64,000 nucleotides of DNA from Sipunculus nudus (lineage: Eukaryota > Annelida > Sipuncula > Golfingiida > Sipunculidae), in contig CM049314.1 of assembly GCA_026874595.1 (NCBI GenBank), positions 31,509,729 to 31,573,728 of the forward strand. The letters run 5' to 3'. Below are positions 36,891-49,382 of the stretch, in pieces. The translations under genes and the position numbers were made by a program. The notes under the pieces were generated by a model that had not been told where the DNA came from, searched no databases, and worked only from the letters and a program-made list of their open reading frames with translations. Each line of letters opens with the position of its first letter. Position 1 is the first letter of the stretch.

Positions 36891-37404
36891 TTAAAAATCA
36901 TTTATCCTTTTGCTTAACATATTAAGCCGCTATCCTTTTATTTCGCCATAAGTATCATTTTCCGTTATTTCTTATTCCTTGTCTAATAGTATTATTAATA
37001 CTGCCATCTTACTTTCACAAATCTATCTTGAACAGAAAACAGGGATAAATGTAACATTTTCTTTATAGACCTGACGATCATATATACTTGTAAACGCTCT
37101 CGCTATAAGTATGCTCCGCATTTATATCGTCATACAAACTGTCACACTGTCACTGCATTGCTATTTTTCTTTTCTTAACTACTAAGAGATAATACGGAGA
37201 ACTTGAAGTTCCGAGAAGCCGATAACACGTGAAATCTTACAAGCACTACATTTTGATAGCGGAGAGAAAACATGCATATGGTTATTAATGGGTGTAACAA
37301 AGTGACGTGAATTATCGCGTCTGGGATGTGCTGAAGGGTATATACTTCCTCCATGTAGAAGTTGTGCTGAAAGATATTTTACAAAAACACGGGAAATGTG
37401 TATC

Positions 37405-37510
37405 TGTGGAAGTTTAGTGGTAAAAACAGCTGACCGAAAATCGGAAGATTATGGGTTCGATTCCCATCGGCAGTGAACCGACTTTTGTATGTTCTGTATA
37501 TTATAGTTTT
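37405..37510 (+). mobile_element. tRNA-derived SINE copy
   Basis: There is a tRNA-like 5' part with A-box-like tagtggtaaaaacagc and a perfect T-arm/B box, atgggttcgattcccat (37451-37467). After it comes cggcagtgaaccgactttt, also seen, inverted, at 43925-44015. It is not a tRNA gene: there is no acceptor stem, and the tail is shared between copies. Confidence 0.6.
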
Positions 37511-37559
37511 ATCTTATCTCTTTTCCTCTCTGCCTGTCTGTTTGTCTGTCTGTCTCTAT

Positions 37560-37562
<3 letters not shown>

Positions 37563-37605
<43 letters not shown>
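37563..37605. repeat. (TA)n microsatellite after a CTGTCTGT run
   Basis: About 43 bases of TA directly downstream of the SINE-like copy. Confidence 0.95.
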
Positions 37606-37611
<6 letters not shown>

Positions 37612-38357
37612 TCTCCCAAGATTTCCAGCCAGCCATAAATAGTAACCTCAACGTTGAACTATCTGTCGTTTTTAAGTGGGATTACCTTTTTTTCCTTTAA
37701 CCGCAAAATTACGCGAATCAGGAAAGTTTTCTTGGAGTAAAAATAACTTTTTTTTCACACCAAATGTTGCCAAAAGGTTAATTCAAACTTAGAAAAACGT
37801 TTACAATGATATCAGGAAATTTTTTAACATTAAAAATATGTTTATTGTTCCCAAATGTTTATCTTAAACTGATCCAAGATTTCTTCCGTTCAGATGAGCA
37901 CCAATCTTGTCAAGGAAGGTGGTCTTCCCTTTCACCTGGAAATAACATAATACAATAAAGTTTCCACCTTTGCCAGACATTTATCAAGTCAAGAGTTTTT
38001 CATTATGAAAGTAGCCGTCTTCGTCCAGTACACAGTTCCAATGGTAATCGCTTTTTAGAGTAAAATTCATTTTTTTATCAAGTTTAGCCCTTTGAGATTA
38101 ATCTTTTTTTTTAAAGTATTTGCCATTTGCTCTTTCGAAGTTTTTCACAACATATGTCAATGGCTTTGTCACCAGTATAAAAACATAGTATAAGTCGAGC
38201 TTGAATTGAAACTTTCTCTTCTAGCGCTAATGTTTTCAGTTTTGTTGTATTTTATTTATCTTTCCTATAATCTATAAGCACCGTCAGAGACCCAAAAATA
38301 TTGTTGCCGCCATATCATTATATTTGAACACATCCGTCGGCATCATTCAGACATCCA

Positions 38358-38413
38358 CACACACACACACACACACATATATATACATACATATATATTA
38401 TATATATATATAT
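38358..38413. repeat. (CA)n/(TA)n compound microsatellite
   Basis: A CA run passes into interrupted TA. Confidence 0.9.
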
Positions 38414-40809
38414 ATTGATTTTACCTAATGGGAACCTGTGATACATGATCTGATGTCAGACTTAAACAAAAATATGAATATTATAAAATCAGATACTGTG
38501 GATTCAGAAAGTATCATGGATTTAAAATTTCGTGGTTTTGACCTAAAACATCATACGTTGGGTTAAAAGTTTCGTGGATTATCGTTCTTTGTTATGCTTT
38601 GTATCAAAAGTTATATGTGGACAGACCTAAAATAATCTAAGATCGTTTTCATTTTGTTAAAAATCAACTGAATGTTTTCACTTTTCTGATTCTTCAGCTT
38701 CACGCAGCGACAGGCTCAATGCCACAAATGACAAAAATATCATCTGACTTATCTGAAAACGTTTGAGTTCTTCTCTATAGATTTCTCAGGGATAATTCTC
38801 CATGTGTCTATCAAATGAAAACATGCCTGTCTGAATGTATAACTAGGCTAATGAGGGCAAGTCCGGCGTTAGGTGTTGGTATGTCGTTCGTTCAGGAGGT
38901 ACCCCCTTTCGACTCCCATGCCCAGTAAGTCTGGGCTTCAGCTTATTATTTTGCTTTTCTGACCCTAACTCATCACCCAATCGGGGGCAAACTCTGCCGT
39001 ACGGTTGATTATTTTATTCAAACATGGATTTCTTTCAAACGAATAACCAAATAAGATTGCCAGGGCAAACTGACCTTATCCGACGACATTTAGTGAGATA
39101 ATATGAGAGACAGAGCAAATCCACATACCAGTGTAAGTGCAGACTCACTTTCAAACAGTCCGATTTGTTTGCTAATCCCAGGGGGTAACTGAAGATTTTT
39201 TCTCACAATATAAGTATTTTTAAATGGGCTACACATTCTCTTCTTTGCGTTTTTTTTTCAGTACCATTTGCTAGCTTGAACGGTGACAACGGATCACATG
39301 ATGTCATAGGTCTAACATAAACCCTCAGGGTTGACTGACTTTCAAACATTCTATAATAAACCTTATTTCATGGATAAATATTACCCAAGATTTACACAAT
39401 AATAAAAACCCAATGAACAATTTTGAATTCACAGTGCATTCTTGTTCTCTCTCAGGAAGTGAAAACACAGTCCTCCCTTTGATGCAACGTCGTGACAAAA
39501 GCTGAGACTTTAGTTTTGTTATTAAAATGGAGCAGTGTTTGCATCAGATACATTCGGAAAAAAGTGCCCCCTTTCAGACAACTTTGAGCTGATATGGTTC
39601 GGTTATTATTTATTACCGTAAGGGGGATCATATGCGCCTTTTATTTTTACATTCCATGCCCCTGAAGCCTTGTTAATTATTTTACACTCGATCAATATTT
39701 TTGTATCGATAAAACAGAAGGAATAAGGTAAGACATTTTGTTTTTTTTTAATAAGAATATCATCATATATGGTCATGACGACGGACTTAGTAACACACTA
39801 CAAACAAATATGAACATAGGAAAGTTTGGCAGGTATATTTCGAGTACTGTCAGAGGCGAGGAGTGCATTTGCACAGCTTAAAATTGATCCCAAGCCAATG
39901 GCATAATGTGCTTTCCAAAAGTCATCAAGAATTATTAATAACCGGGAAACGTGTGTCAAGCTTGCCGTTCATGCATTCCTTGCTTAAATAAGTAGTTATA
40001 AAAATATCAATGTAACACAAAGTGCCTATAAAACAACATAATAATATGTTAACATAGGCACAAAACTAGAAACTCAGAACATCCATTAATCAAATTAAAT
40101 AATTCATCACAAAAAAGGATATTTACTGCCCTAGTGTACCCTTTTGTGAAACTAAATATACACAAGAATATTGGAGGTACACGGCCTTGACATAGAAATA
40201 ATGATAGTAAGCTAATGATTAATCTTTTTACATTTGCATATTATATAGCACTAAAAAAGTTAATAAAATGCTTTTAATTTGAATGACGCATTGATTCAGA
40301 TTTAAAGTATGGTAAGGGTTGCGATAAATATTATTTAAACTAGTTAAATATGAAAGCAAGAAGTTTAAGAATAATAACGCCATCATATACTAAACGCACC
40401 ATTTTACAGAGAGAACACTATAGACACTAGGTCTAGACACATATGAAAATAAGCACGAATAAATCTACAAAATCTTTTCGATGGGTCATGCAAAATGAGG
40501 TAAAAACACGTCAATCTGGAGAAGTGTGCAGCAAGAACCGTCAATATGTTATAGTATTGATTAAATGCTGCCGACAAGTAGTACAATAGCTTCTCCTTAA
40601 ACAGTTATTTCCGTGAGAAACGTTTTGTATAAAATTGATTTATCGTATAATATTCTTCAAGTGCAACATAAACAGCATGCTCAATGCATCAGGCATGCAT
40701 CAGATATATTTCTTATATTCAAATAAAAGACATACGAATTTCTGTTCATAGTGTTCTTTTTTATATCATTTTCTTCATCTTAGGACATTTGATAATAATC
40801 TTTACTTAC

Positions 40810-40863
40810 TGTCATTTGTTAAATTGTATCCTTCGGTGACATTCCTTTCATCACAACATCCGG
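40810..40863 (-). CDS. Gene C juxtamembrane exon (JM)
   Basis: The exon is 18 codons, phase 1 on both sides, acceptor tttttcag, donor gtaagt. It encodes GCCDERNVTEGYNLTND, with two N-glycosylation sequons. It is shorter than F's JM, which begins further upstream. Confidence 0.7.
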
Positions 40864-43590
40864 CTGAAAAATCAAATCACCGAGCAACCCATCGATATAC
40901 AAACCTTTTGGCATCAATATGTTCGCATTATGTACGATAGTTTACCGAAAATTTCTTTGACAATATTTAACAAATTTTAACCTCTGTTAATAACACTAGT
41001 TGGAGGTATGGCTATTTGTTTAAAGTGTAGGATTGTACTACTTCTGATGAACCATACCCCTAATGAAGTTGACCACATACATCACATATGCGTCAAAACG
41101 CAAGAAAGGGTGTGCGATAGATTTGTCTTTTATGAAAACAGGGATAATGTACTTCTCGTCATGAAATGCCCCTGTTGATCTAACATTAATTTTCACTCTT
41201 TCTATGAAGAAACACTCAATACAAACAATGCCAAGACATGTTTTATTACCATTCTTAGCAATGGTCAGGGCTTTCCGTTTCTCGCATCTTCTTCCAGCCC
41301 AACTTGATTTGCACCTACATTTGCCATCACTAACACCACACACTGTGTTGCAGCCCTCTGAACATTTCAGAGCACAGCCAGTTCCCCATGAACCCGGGTC
41401 ACAAACTTTACACGCCGATTGATGGAGATAAGGTAAATGTATGAGAACTGAAGAAATATATGAACTAGTCGAAATCAAAACTAGTTTTAATTTTGGCTTT
41501 GAGTAGACGGCCTTGCGAAGGCTCCGTATCGATAAAAAATCCAGTGTTACATTTGCTTGTGAAAGAAACGTGCTACATTGGGATACAATTGAATTACATT
41601 TCTTATTAATTCACAAACAAGGCAGTGAACCAATTCCTTACGTTTCAGCACACATTACATTTTCAAAAACATCACTTTTATGTAATGCATACCTTTATTA
41701 CATCTGCTTCCTTTCTTCCCTGGTAAACATCCTTTCAGACAAGTTCCGTAAGTTTTCTGACACTTTCCATCAAGACAATTCATCCGGCACGACTTCGTGC
41801 AGTTGATTCCGTATGTACCGTCGTCGCAGTCTATTCATATGCATATTACATAGTTAGGTTTTACATTTTCTTCTATATTTAATTCTAAATTTTCACATAT
41901 ATTTTACATTCATATGATTCAGTTTAAAAGGGTAACTTTGTTTGTACATGTAGTGCCTTCCCAAGGGTAGTAAGCAGATACACCTGAAATGCGGCTGATT
42001 ATTCATTCGTGCATCTGAGGTGTTTTCTTCTGCACAAAACATTACTCAGACATTTTCTAAACATTTGTTCAGGATTACGAAGCTGTCTAACTTTACAGTA
42101 AATAACAGCAATTTATTTACACTACATAAAGGATAATTCAAAGTGAACGCGGTTCAACTGTTTCCTTCCACACAATGTGCCTTGTATAAATTGAAAGATA
42201 CCGACACACATTTTTACCATATAATACAGACATATAAGGTTATAAGAACCTCGATCGCATTTTTTGCCACGTTTCCCACGTACACATCCAAAGTGGCATG
42301 TTCCTTCAAGGCTACATTTTAAGAGTCTGCACGAAGGGGAACAGACTGAAAACGAAGGTCATATATATTAGCGTGATCTCTTCTATTACAATTCTATATA
42401 AACATCCTTTGTCTCAAGTACTTATCTTAAAGATAAAAGTTTCTTTTATGTAGACTTTTCATGGTTCACGATAACCAACAACCAATAATGTCACAAAATT
42501 ATAGATACAATTCCTTTTATTATGATTCGTTATGATCGACTTATGTTTAGTAATACAATAATACACATTAACTACATATAATTCCATTTGATTTTAATGA
42601 AAAACCATATTGTATGTTAATAGTCGGCAAACTGTGGACCTGTTTAGGGTATATAATGTTTTAATGACAGTTTCGTGTTCGTGGTCGGGAAGATCATTTG
42701 GTTTTTCGAAGAAACATGATTAATTGTGAATAAGGAAAAAGATTACCCTTGTCACATTTCCCTCCCCATTTTCCGTCCACACAACCATTTGCGCATGTAC
42801 CATCGTCAAGGCATCTAAACAGTTTGCACCCTTTGCTACATCTGTACGCGCAGTTGCTTCCGTAAGTACCAGGAGAGCAGACTAAGAAGGTGTGAGATTA
42901 TTTAGTCTTTTTCATTATATGAGGAATGCCTCAGTAAGTATACTCAGATAGATTATGAAGTGTTACTAATGAATCCTATTTATAAACATTCTGTTGCAAA
43001 TAAATGTCTATACGAAAATGAGCGTCCAGTAGAAAGTATTATAAAAACATAAAGGGGCCATGTTTGATTGTTTTTCTGGCAAATTTTAATATGATAGTCT
43101 AATAGTTATTTCAAGCTGGCAAATTGATAGTTATAGCTAGAAGAAGGAATGCACAATTCAGGAACCTAATGGGTCATTTAATTAAGAATTTCAACGGAAA
43201 GAAAGGTTGAATTAAGAAAATCAACGGAAGCTAGGTTGTCTACTCAATCTTATAGTTCAAAGTGAAAAAAAGAACAATTGATTGAGTATGTGTATTGTCA
43301 TAATTATGTAACATGTTGAAAAATTGCATAAATTAAATGTGTCAACGTGGTCGGTGTTACCTTGATCACATTTTAAACCTTGCCTTCCTGATATACAGCC
43401 ATAGTCGCAAAACCCCCTGATATCACATTTTTTTTTCAAACAACCATCTGAGCATTCATGAGTACATGAATACCCATATCTTCCAGAATGACATTTCGAT
43501 GTCCCACCTGAAAAAAATGTGTATCAAAGATGGAAACGTTAAACTGAAAGCGGAAACCAAAGAATCCACCACCAAACACATAGACTCTGA

Positions 43591-43667
<77 letters not shown>

Positions 43668-44310
43668 AAATGGAACATGGATACACAGAAAAGTCGAACC
43701 CATGACCTTACGATTGCATGTCGCTTGCTCTATCCACTGAGCTCTAGCAGATCCCCGACCCCTCTGTGTATTTGCACACTTTGTAGGAACCAGCAAAGTG
43801 ACGTCACGGTAGTGACGTCAGAGTACTACCCACTGCATGTGTTGACACAGCAACTTTGCATGCAGTAGGGAGAACTGGTGGCCTTATATGGTGTGCGGCA
43901 TATATTATATAGAGAGATGAATGAATAGCTATGCTGGTTCATTGTATAGAGATGGAACGGGTATACACAGAAAATTCGGTTCACTGCCGGTGGGAATCAA
44001 ACCCACTCATCTCTGATTTCCGATTCCAAATTATATTCCTAAAAAATTAAATTAAAAAAAAAAATTTAAAGCGCATAGACAATTTTGCTCAAATTCATTG
44101 GTTTGAACACGTACCAACTGGTTGTGTGCATATATTTGATAATATTGGTACTGTGAATAGATAATCCACACGCACTTCAACCCGTTTCATTACTGCAAAT
44201 GATAGACTGTTTAAAGCTTGATATCGCTAATCACACATACCATAAACATAACCGAAAGAAATGTATATCCAGAATGCACATAGGATCAAAGTAGAGATAA
44301 ACATATGCAT
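40810..44310 (-). CDS. Gene C: MEGF-like EGF-repeat gene
   Basis: Minus-strand exons: E1 44241-44310, E2 43361-43507, E3 42747-42881, E4 42250-42345, E5/E8-type 41693-41830, E6/E9-type 41250-41405, JM 40810-40863. All seven are open, have GT/AG junctions and join in frame in phase 1, so this is the cleanest reading frame in the window: a signal peptide plus five EGF modules and a short stalk, about 265 residues. The module type is that of MEGF10/SCARF/Draper. No transmembrane or terminal exon was recognised between 37.5 and 40.8 kb. The 3' end may be a divergent exon, lie elsewhere, or be lost. Intron 1 holds a 72-bp (TA)n tract and two SINE copies. Expected role: extracellular ligand binding (family inference). 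Confidence 0.75.
41250..41405 (-). CDS. Gene C EGF exon (E9 type)
   Basis: The exon is 52 codons, phase 1 on both sides, donor gtaata. It encodes CDPGSWGTGCALKCSEGC, then CGVSDGKCRCKSSWAGRRC and EKRKALTIAKN. It is the intact counterpart of F E9 and B2 E9. Confidence 0.8.
41693..41830 (-). CDS. Gene C EGF exon (E8 type)
   Basis: The exon is 46 codons, phase 1 on both sides, acceptor gaatag. It encodes CDDGTYGINCTKSCRMNC, then CQKTYGTCLKGCLPGKKGSR and CNKG. It keeps the Cys lost in F E8. Confidence 0.8.
42250..42345 (-). CDS. Gene C exon E4: short EGF module
   Basis: The exon is 32 codons, phase 1 on both sides, acceptor cgttttcag. It encodes CSPSCRLLKCSLEGTCHFGC, then VRGKRGKKCDRG. Same length class as E4 and E7 of F. 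Confidence 0.8.
42747..42881 (-). CDS. Gene C exon E3: EGF module
   Basis: The exon is 45 codons, phase 1 on both sides. It encodes CSPGTYGSNCAYRCSKGC, then CLDDGTCANGCVDGKWGGKC and DKG. All cysteines are present. Confidence 0.8.
43361..43507 (-). CDS. Gene C exon E2: EGF module
   Basis: The exon is 49 codons, phase 1 on both sides, acceptor ttttttcag. It encodes CHSGRYGYSCTHECSDGC, then CDIRGFCDYGCISGRQGLKC and DQG. Confidence 0.8.
43595..43666. repeat. (TA)n microsatellite in gene C intron 1
   Basis: About 72 bases of TA, the source of several artificial Tyr-Ile open frames on both strands. Confidence 0.95.
43690..43800 (-). mobile_element. tRNA-derived SINE copy in gene C intron 1
   Basis: On the minus strand agctcagtggatagagc (A-box-like D-arm) is followed about 25 bases later by atgggttcgac (B box) and then cttttctgtgtatcc, a tail shared with 43925-44015. 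It is directly beside the (TA)n tract. Confidence 0.6.
43925..44015 (-). mobile_element. Second tRNA-derived SINE copy in gene C intron 1
   Basis: On the minus strand there is a perfect T-arm (gtgggtttgattcccac), then cggcagtgaaccgaattttc and tgtgtatacccgttcc. It is homologous to the copies at 37405-37510 and 43690-43800. Confidence 0.6.
44241..44310 (-). CDS. Gene C exon E1: signal peptide
   Basis: ATG at 44310-44308 opens MHMFISTLILCAFWIYISFG, then YVY, ending in phase 1 at gtatgt. The context gttgaaaATGCAT is identical to gene A. Confidence 0.75.
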
Positions 44311-44390
44311 TTTCAACATATGTGTTAGTACGTCGCCCTCCTGTCAGTCTGAGTTTACGATCATCCTTAACAAATGTGTTTGCTGAACAG

Positions 44391-44400
44391 ATATAAATAA
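44391..44400 (-). promoter_or_regulatory. Possible TATA box of gene C
   Basis: ttatttatat on the minus strand, about 80 bases before the ATG. Position is plausible, but AT-rich DNA makes chance matches likely. Confidence 0.3.
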
Positions 44401-47400
44401 TCAAGGCGGAAGAAGTATGGAGACTAGGATGTAATTGTTATTTCTGTAAATTATCATATTTTGTTATGTAAAGTACCCTTATGTTTACAAGCGCCACCAG
44501 TATTTACATCAACTTACATCAATTTCAAATATAAATCATTTCTTAGCTTCTTCCTAGACGTTAATCTTTCTGATATCTTCAGAAAACGCAAGCCATTTTT
44601 TTTACGTTGTTCGGCCTAGAGCTTAGCGACCATTATTATCAGATGTTTGAGTATTTGGTGAAAAACATATTTAAAAAAAGAAATGTAATATCCGCCTTTT
44701 TATTATATCATTATTTGTTTTATTCGCATGGTACCGAGCAATTAGTTTTTAGATGAGCAGATGTGTACACTTATAAGTCTGGTACAGAAGGACTGAGAAT
44801 ATGAGCACTAAAATTACTGATTTACTTGCTAATTGTCACTCTCCTGCCATATGTTTTGCAAAAGTGTTAATTTAATTTTTGTGCCATCAGATATGATTAT
44901 ATATGTAATTCCTGAAAGTCTTTACCGGATGGAGTTATGTATCAAAGATGTTAAAGGATATTTTCCTTACTTACTTGGCAAAGCTGAGGAATTCGTATTT
45001 TTTTAATGTCAGATTGACCTAGTTATTCTCCGCTTAATATCGGTGGGGAGTTGGGACAAGTATCTGTACCTCTTTGTCTGTATGACATGCTCTGGGCGCC
45101 GCCTGGAGGATCCCGAAGTCATTGTGGTAGGGTACCGCACTTTGTTAGCTCACTTTGTCTCGTGGCGGCAGAGCATGCAGCTGCACTTTAAAACCACCTC
45201 AACAGATACCCACCAGTGGAATATTTTAGCCAACTCGTGTTCATATATATGAACACTTCTTATCGGCAGAGAAAAATAAAATTAATGCATAAACTGTGCA
45301 GTTACTTGAAAGGGTTCAACTTCCTGGAGACATTAGAACTTCTAGAGGCCGAGGACTTAGCTAAGGCCAGGGTACCTAGAGGTCAAGGAAAATTCGTTTT
45401 TAAGGCGGTGAGTACCATGAAACCTAACCTTAATATAAGGATTAACAAACCTGCCGAACAACGAACATGACAACTGGCAACAGAACCCGTCTGAAAAATG
45501 TAAATTAAAGATAATGTAAGTAACATCGCGAATGTAATTGGCCATTGTCAAGAATGTAAAATGGAACTATAAACGCCATAATGGCTAATCACAGGGTCGT
45601 TATTGAATAACCTACCAATTATTTGGAACTTGGGGCATCATCCTTAATTGTTATGGTTTAACATTCTTTTATTGATCACCTTTCTCTTTGCTGAAGTAGC
45701 ATCTAGCCTCGGGGTCCCAGACAACTAACGTATTCGATCAACCGATATGTTTCTTTAATTTGTTTAGTTAGTTTGCTACTAGTCAATTCACCTGGATCCC
45801 AGTAGTGAAGGTCATGAGAAGGTCGTGCAAGTACCAAATTAACCTGTTCTCTGTAAGGATAAAACCGATATTCCACCTTTTCCATTCAAATATTTATGTA
45901 GTGTTACATAAAACAAGAAGAGCAAATATTATTACTTAGTGTTCTTCCCCATTAACTCGTGGAAGGTTATTTCGCTGTTGTGTAAGAAACCTCTCTCATC
46001 ATGCATCTCCCTATGCTTATACATTGTTATATCTAGGAGGTAGAAATGTATAGGTGTCACCCATTGAATTGTCACAGCTTGGTGCTGCAATTTGGTGACA
46101 GACTGAGGAACTAAACATGTAAAACAGTTGCTTCTTTGTGTAAAATTACAATTTAATAAATGTCAATTTTATGAATATAGGTCTCATCAATAAGGTTTTT
46201 GTAAATGCAAGTTGCCTTTTTCCCTGCATATTCCTTAATTACTGTATTCCTTAGCATGAATGTTTTACATTCTAGTCATTTTAATGTTTAGCCTTTCTGT
46301 AGTCTTAAGCCTGGATGTTTTGCTTCATCAGAAAAGAAAAACGGTTCCTCTTTGCAGTAAGGACTAAATAGATCGATCTTACCTTGTATAAGATCTCATA
46401 TTGTCCTTTGTCAAACTGGGATTTGGTAATTTATTGAGATACATTCCTTATCATCTGATAAATTGCGGAACTAACATATATGACAGTTTCTACTCATTAA
46501 AAATTACATTTTCTTCATCACAAAAAAATATTACTGTGAATAACTGGATTTTCAATTCTATCTTAGACATTGGTACGTCATTTTGAAATATTAATCAAGG
46601 GTAACGGTATACAGCTTATGTGACGAGTGAAATAATTTTTCTCTTCATTCAGGACTTGTTCGACCAAAACAAAATTTAATAATGTTCGTCTAATATAAAA
46701 TGGTAAAATATGGTAAAGTTTTAAGCTGGCATGGGTGAAAAGTGCTCATCTCTGAATGAAACACCTGAATCTCACAGCCGCATGGGAAATGATTGCAATA
46801 TTGACGCTTCGAATCCTGCCTCATAATCTGAACTTTAATTTAAATCCGAATTTAGTGGCATCCAAAAGTCTTTATGCGGAAAATAAGAGAGTGTATAAGT
46901 GCCGTGTAAAAAAATAATCACCATCCAAATAGTTTGGCTACTACCTACTCCAATTTAGCCTTTTATCTGTCACTTTCAATCATTTACTCGAACAATTCAG
47001 CCGAATCCATATCCCTGCCTGCACGAGCATTGACATCATCCGGAGTTGCTGCCCCTGGAAATATCGAATACACCGTTCTTTCATTTTAAGAACATTCCAC
47101 AGAAACAAAATACCCTTCCTGTATCAAAAGTACATGTCTTAATACACGAACAAACAATTAGGTTACACTAAATATGTTAAATTACAAACGAACTGTAAAT
47201 ATACATATATACATAAATAAATTTTCTATTTTTTCCAAGTATCTAATTAGGTTTTCGGCAATCTGAAACGTTTAAAAGGGGTCACCAACAAGCATACGCA
47301 CAATTCACCGTTATATATTTATAGAGCTTTATATATATGTATAGTAGGTGTAATACATACGTCATCTTTTGTGGTGCAGTGAAGTTATATATAAGATACG

Positions 47401-47460
47401 CAACGCTTCAAGAAATATATTTTGATACAAAAAAATATTTCATTTCAAGGCTTGTTTACA
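44401..47460. other. Intergenic, no gene recognised
   Basis: Unique-looking sequence. The open frames at 45043-45470 (plus) and 45357-45551 (minus) have no recognisable domain or paired splice sites. Confidence 0.5.
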
Positions 47461-48750
47461 ACTAGATGTGTCGGTACGACACGAATGCCCCCGCCTGGGG
47501 CAAATTAGAAACATTTGTTAAATTTTGTAAATTTTTTTAAGTTCAGGAAGTGTTGTATGGTCAAAAGTAGGTCAACAAGGGCAAAATGCAAACTCGATCT
47601 GTAAAGGGTCATTATCAAGCAACATACCAAAAATCAGGCCAGTATCTGCAGGCATTGTGAAAAAAGTCCATATATGTGCATTTTTCATGAAAATTTCTGT
47701 CTTTCATGAAATTTTCTATGTTCAGGATCTGTCATATGGTGAAAAATAGGTTAACTGGGACGAAACGCGAACTCGATCTGTAAGTGGTCATTATGTGCCC
47801 ACAGACCAAACATTAGGCCAGTATCTGTAAGCATTGCATTGCGAAACTAGAATATTAGCAAAAGTTGATAATCATTTATAAATTTAAATTGGAGAGGTAT
47901 ATACCATGTTTCATAACAATCCACCAAATGCTTCCTGAGAAATAAGCTCCTAAGTTTTTTCTATACTAAGCTCTGTGACCTTGAAAAGTAGGTCAAGATC
48001 ACCCATCTTTGAACTTGACCAAGATTTTGTAAATATAATGCAATAGCACTGAAGAAATAAAGTTCCTGTGTTGAATACCTTTGGAGATATCCTGCACAAA
48101 AGGCCAAAATTGAAAAAATCCGATAAAATTTCATTAAAAATCAGACATTGCAATTTCTATTTTTCATGAATTTTTTCTAAGTTTAGGAGCCGTACAATGG
48201 TCAAAAGTAGGTCAACGCGAACTCGATCTGTAACTGGTCATTATCTGCCCACACACCAAAAATCAGGCCAATATCTGCAGGCATTGCAAAAAAAAGTCCG
48301 TACATGTGTATTTGTCATGAAAATTTCTATTTTTCATGAAATTTTCTAAGTTTAGGAGCCGTAAAATAGTCAAAAGTAGGTCAACCGGGACCAAACGCAA
48401 ACTCGATCTGTAACTGGTCATTATCTGCCCACACACCAAAAATCAGGCCAATATCTGCAGGCATTGCGAAAAAAAGTCCGTACATGTGTATTTGTCATAA
48501 AAATTTCTATTTTTCATGAAATTTTCTAAGTTTAGGAGCCTAATAACGGTCAAAAGTAGGTCAACCGGGACGAAACGCAAACTCGATCTGTAACTGGTCA
48601 TTATCTGCCCACACACCAAAAATCAGGCCAATATCTGCAGGCATTGCGTAAAAAAGTTCGTACAACTGTTTGATTTCGGAATGACGGAATGACGGAATGA
48701 CGGACATGGGTAAAACTATATGCCCCGGCCACTTTGTGGCGGGGGCATAA
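47461..48750. mobile_element. Pearl/Helentron-like element with tandem 180-bp core
   Basis: The left end carries two hairpins: gtgtcg-gta-cgacac (47468-47482) and tgcccc-cgcct-ggggca (47486-47502). The right end carries a hairpin with stem gcccc(g)gccac and loop ttt (48722-48746), followed by ataaaa. In between are five copies of a unit starting gtcaaaagtaggtcaac at about 47560, 47739, 48200, 48369 and 48549 (spacing 179, 461, 169, 180). They include aactcgatctgtaactggtc and aaaaatcaggccaatatctg. The third interval holds a non-core segment with gaccttgaaaagtaggtc. Pearl elements of bivalves have such a tandem core, and Helentron-type elements have a hairpin near one end. The assignment is by architecture only; there is no protein. 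Confidence 0.65.
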
Positions 48751-48954
48751 AAAACGTACAGAAATACTGAATACAGCTATGGATACATTAGATATATGCC
48801 TCAAAGTTGTAAAAACATCATACAAAATCTTCCCTCTCCCGAATAAATTGATTAATTTTTTTTTCATTTATATAACAATAATATGCAGTCAAAGATTTAA
48901 TAATATGCATTTTGTGTAACTTTGATCATATGAATAAGTTTATACTGGAAATCA

Positions 48955-49344
48955 GAATACAGGAATTCTCGGCCCCAGAGACACTCCGCCCAAGAGACAC
49001 TCGGCCCCTAAGCAGTGCGAAATAGCGACACTCAGCCCCGAGGCCTTCGGTCCAAGAGTCACTCGGCCCAGAAATCCGTCAAGCCCCGGGAAACCCCCGT
49101 AAAGACAATAGTTTCCGTAATTATGAGGCTATTCAAATTATCCCCTCATTTGATCTGCCACTCGGCATGGAGTAGGCATAGTGGTCGTGTACAAATACTT
49201 GAATGCCACGAAGAAATCAAAGCTGAATTCTGCAAGAATAAAAGAAAATTAAGACACCCACACTACACAAAATATACATACACAGCTAGTGAAACCGTGC
49301 ATAATTCTGAAACAAAAAAAAAGCATTATTCTACGATAGTCCAA

Positions 49345-49382
<38 letters not shown>

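Larger units (their letters stand above)
36891..40809. other. Intergenic between relic B1 and gene C
   Basis: No convincing exon was found, including no membrane exon for gene C. Contents: a tRNA-derived SINE at 37405-37510, (TA)n at 37563-37605 and a CA/TA compound tract at 38358-38413. The 170 bases nearest gene C (40640-40809) resemble the introns after JM of F and B2. Confidence 0.5.

Noticed and set aside
37405-37510. A tRNA gene
   Set aside because: The T-arm is perfect, but there is no acceptor stem and the flanking tail is shared with other copies, so it is a SINE.
43436-43796. Open frames rich in alternating Tyr-Ile on both strands here and at other TA tracts
   Set aside because: They are translations of (TA)n microsatellites and have no independent coding evidence.
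45043-45470. Overlapping plus-strand ORFs as a gene
   Set aside because: No recognisable domain, no paired splice sites, and an equally long frame on the opposite strand.
47560-48700. Regular repeats that could suggest a CRISPR array
   Set aside because: Units are about 180 bp and contiguous, with no unique spacers, in a eukaryotic genome; they fit a transposon core.
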